Positions 12,804 through 13,979 of a stretch of 13,979 nt of DNA are shown here, in pieces (position 1 is the stretch's first letter; every line of letters starts with the position of its first letter). The stretch is from an uncultured Clostridia bacterium (GTDB lineage Bacteria; Bacillota; Clostridia; Acetivibrionales; CALMWN01). Where the stretch lies: NCBI GenBank assembly GCA_937873555.1, contig CALMWN010000374.1, positions 1 through 13,979 on the forward strand, in the 5' to 3' direction. A program made the translations under genes and the position numbers. The notes under the pieces are model-generated. The model saw nothing but the letters and a program-made list of their open reading frames with translations. It made no database searches and was not told the DNA's origin.

Positions 12804-13904
12804 ATGTCAAAGCTTGATGAATTATTAAAATATCTTGAAAACAATATGGATACCGAGCATATCGAAAAAAATATCCGACACCACAAAAAGGCACTAAACT
12901 TTGAAAAGATTGATTACCTGCCTTTATCCGTAAGCTATCCGCAGAATGAGTTCAAGTCCTGTTCAATACCCGAAATCCATGAGGACTTTGAAAAGATGAT
13001 GTTCAATGAGCTTTTAAGATGCATTGCGGTTTCGGACATAAAAGACGGCTCCCATCCGACCATAAGGGCTAATTACGGCGTAGGAATAATGCCTTCTCTT
13101 TTCGGAGTGAAGAGCAGAATTGTAGACAACAACATGCCGTGGGTGGAACATGTTGATTCTGAAGATGATATAAAAGAAATAGTATCAAAAGGGATTCCGG
13201 ATATTAAAACCGGTTTTGGGGGAAAGATATTCGAGCTGCATGAATTTTTCAAGGAGAAACTGGCTGACTATCCCAAGTGCAGCAAATATATACGCATAAA
13301 CCATCCCGACCTGCAGGGACCTTTTGATATAGCGCATCTTGTATGGGGATCTGATATATATCTTGCAGTATACGATTATCCGGAACTGCTAAAAGAATTT
13401 TTAGAGCTTATTACAGAAACTTATATAAAAATCCTGAAAGAGATTAAAAAGGGGATCAACGACGAAGCAGACGGTTTTGTCTTTGACAAGGGCAAGTTTT
13501 ATAAAGGCAGGGTGGTTATCCGTAACGACTCTGCGGTAAATCTTTCAAAAGATATGTACAAGGAATTCATTAAACCGTATGATGAAAAGATACTGAAGGC
13601 TTTTGGATCTGGTGCGATTCATTTTTGCGGGCGTGCAGACCATTGGGTTTTTGATGCGATGGAAACCAGGGGGAATTGCTCAATGAATTTCGGCTACATG
13701 CCAAACAAGGTTTTTGGGGAAACGTACCTTGAATTTTTGCGTGAAAGGTTCACTGCTTCGAAAATGCCTATTGTTGAGTATGTGCTGTCTGAAGAAGAGT
13801 TTAAGAGTTTCAACAGGCAGCGGTTCAATACGGGAATGTCCCTGCATACTTCCGCCAAATCAAGGGATGAGGCATGCGAGATGCTTAAGATGACCATGAA
13901 TTGA
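12804..13904 (+). CDS. Uroporphyrinogen decarboxylase superfamily protein (MtaA/MetE-like, not HemE)
   Basis: This 366-aa soluble protein has the URO-D/MetE-type barrel pattern. Recognisable parts are INHPDLQGPFDIAHLVWGSDIYLAVYDYPELLKEFLELITETY in the middle, RNDSAVNLSKDMYKEFIKPYDEKIL, and HFCGRADHW with His273 and Cys275 placed like the zinc ligands of corrinoid-dependent methyltransferases, then NFGYMPNK. The usual HemE N-terminal substrate motif is not evident, so porphyrin decarboxylation is unlikely. A methyltransferase or related role is plausible, but the substrate is unknown. GGAG at 12791-12794 supports ATG 12804. It has its own promoter candidate and structured leader and is separated from sigK by a terminator. 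No corrinoid protein gene is visible nearby. After the stop, 13905-13979 is A+T-rich with no gene seen. Confidence 0.8.
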   Translation: MSKLDELLKYLENNMDTEHIEKNIRHHKKALNFEKIDYLPLSVSYPQNEFKSCSIPEIHEDFEKMMFNELLRCIAVSDIKDGSHPTIRANYGVGIMPSLFGVKSRIVDNNMPWVEHVDSEDDIKEIVSKGIPDIKTGFGGKIFELHEFFKEKLADYPKCSKYIRINHPDLQGPFDIAHLVWGSDIYLAVYDYPELLKEFLELITETYIKILKEIKKGINDEADGFVFDKGKFYKGRVVIRNDSAVNLSKDMYKEFIKPYDEKILKAFGSGAIHFCGRADHWVFDAMETRGNCSMNFGYMPNKVFGETYLEFLRERFTASKMPIVEYVLSEEEFKSFNRQRFNTGMSLHTSAKSRDEACEMLKMTMN

Positions 13905-13979
13905 CTTGAAATTTATTAATTCCAGTCATTAGTGTTGCACAAAAACTTTATATAAAAATCAACGGTAATACTTTACAGG

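Noticed and set aside
1..13979. CRISPR arrays, tRNA or rRNA genes
   Set aside because: No regularly spaced direct repeats, tRNA cloverleaf or rRNA-like stretches were recognised on either strand.

Overview
The window looks like chromosome of an anaerobic, endospore-forming member of the Clostridia. The evidence is an NAD/FAD glycerol-3-phosphate oxidation cluster with a DUF1667 protein, a GlpP antiterminator, a sporulation sigma factor SigK, A/G-rich ribosome binding sites and moderate-to-low GC. I cannot name the species.

Left flank (1-4951): GlpP, an RNA-binding antiterminator, is followed by an intrinsic terminator in the leader of a GlpA-like FAD oxidoreductase with a C-terminal [2Fe-2S]-type Cys domain. 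A second FAD/NAD oxidoreductase, a HAD phosphatase and a four-cysteine DUF1667 protein follow. Together they look like a glycerol-3-phosphate catabolic unit in which GlpP would open the terminator when glycerol-3-phosphate is present.

Centre (4952-12546): the mother-cell sigma factor gene sigK is split in two. The 5' part (4952-5290) encodes a pro-sequence and region 2 up to Cys-Ile-Glu. The 3' part (12175-12546) resumes with Asn-Glu-Ile-Leu and encodes regions 3-4. Between them is a 6,884-bp skin-type intervening element carrying a large serine recombinase next to its right end. Its termini are 26-bp inverted repeats (23/26 matching) abutting an AA dinucleotide. Joining at AA restores an uninterrupted 236-codon sigK and would yield a circle with a nearly symmetric attP-like site.

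Element cargo, left to right: an AAA ATPase with a C-terminal PD-(D/E)xK-like motif behind a palindromic operator candidate; an uncharacterised 249-aa protein; a SEC-C zinc protein with a duplicated Cys module; an uncharacterised 341-aa protein; two small ORFs of 41 and 65 aa, each a candidate accessory factor for excision; and the recombinase, whose last 14 codons and stop lie beyond the attachment core, inside sigK.

Right flank (12547-13979): a strong terminator ends sigK. After about 200 bp with a promoter candidate and a stable leader hairpin comes a uroporphyrinogen-decarboxylase-superfamily protein that is more like a corrinoid methyltransferase or MetE-type protein than HemE. The last 75 bp hold no gene that I can see.
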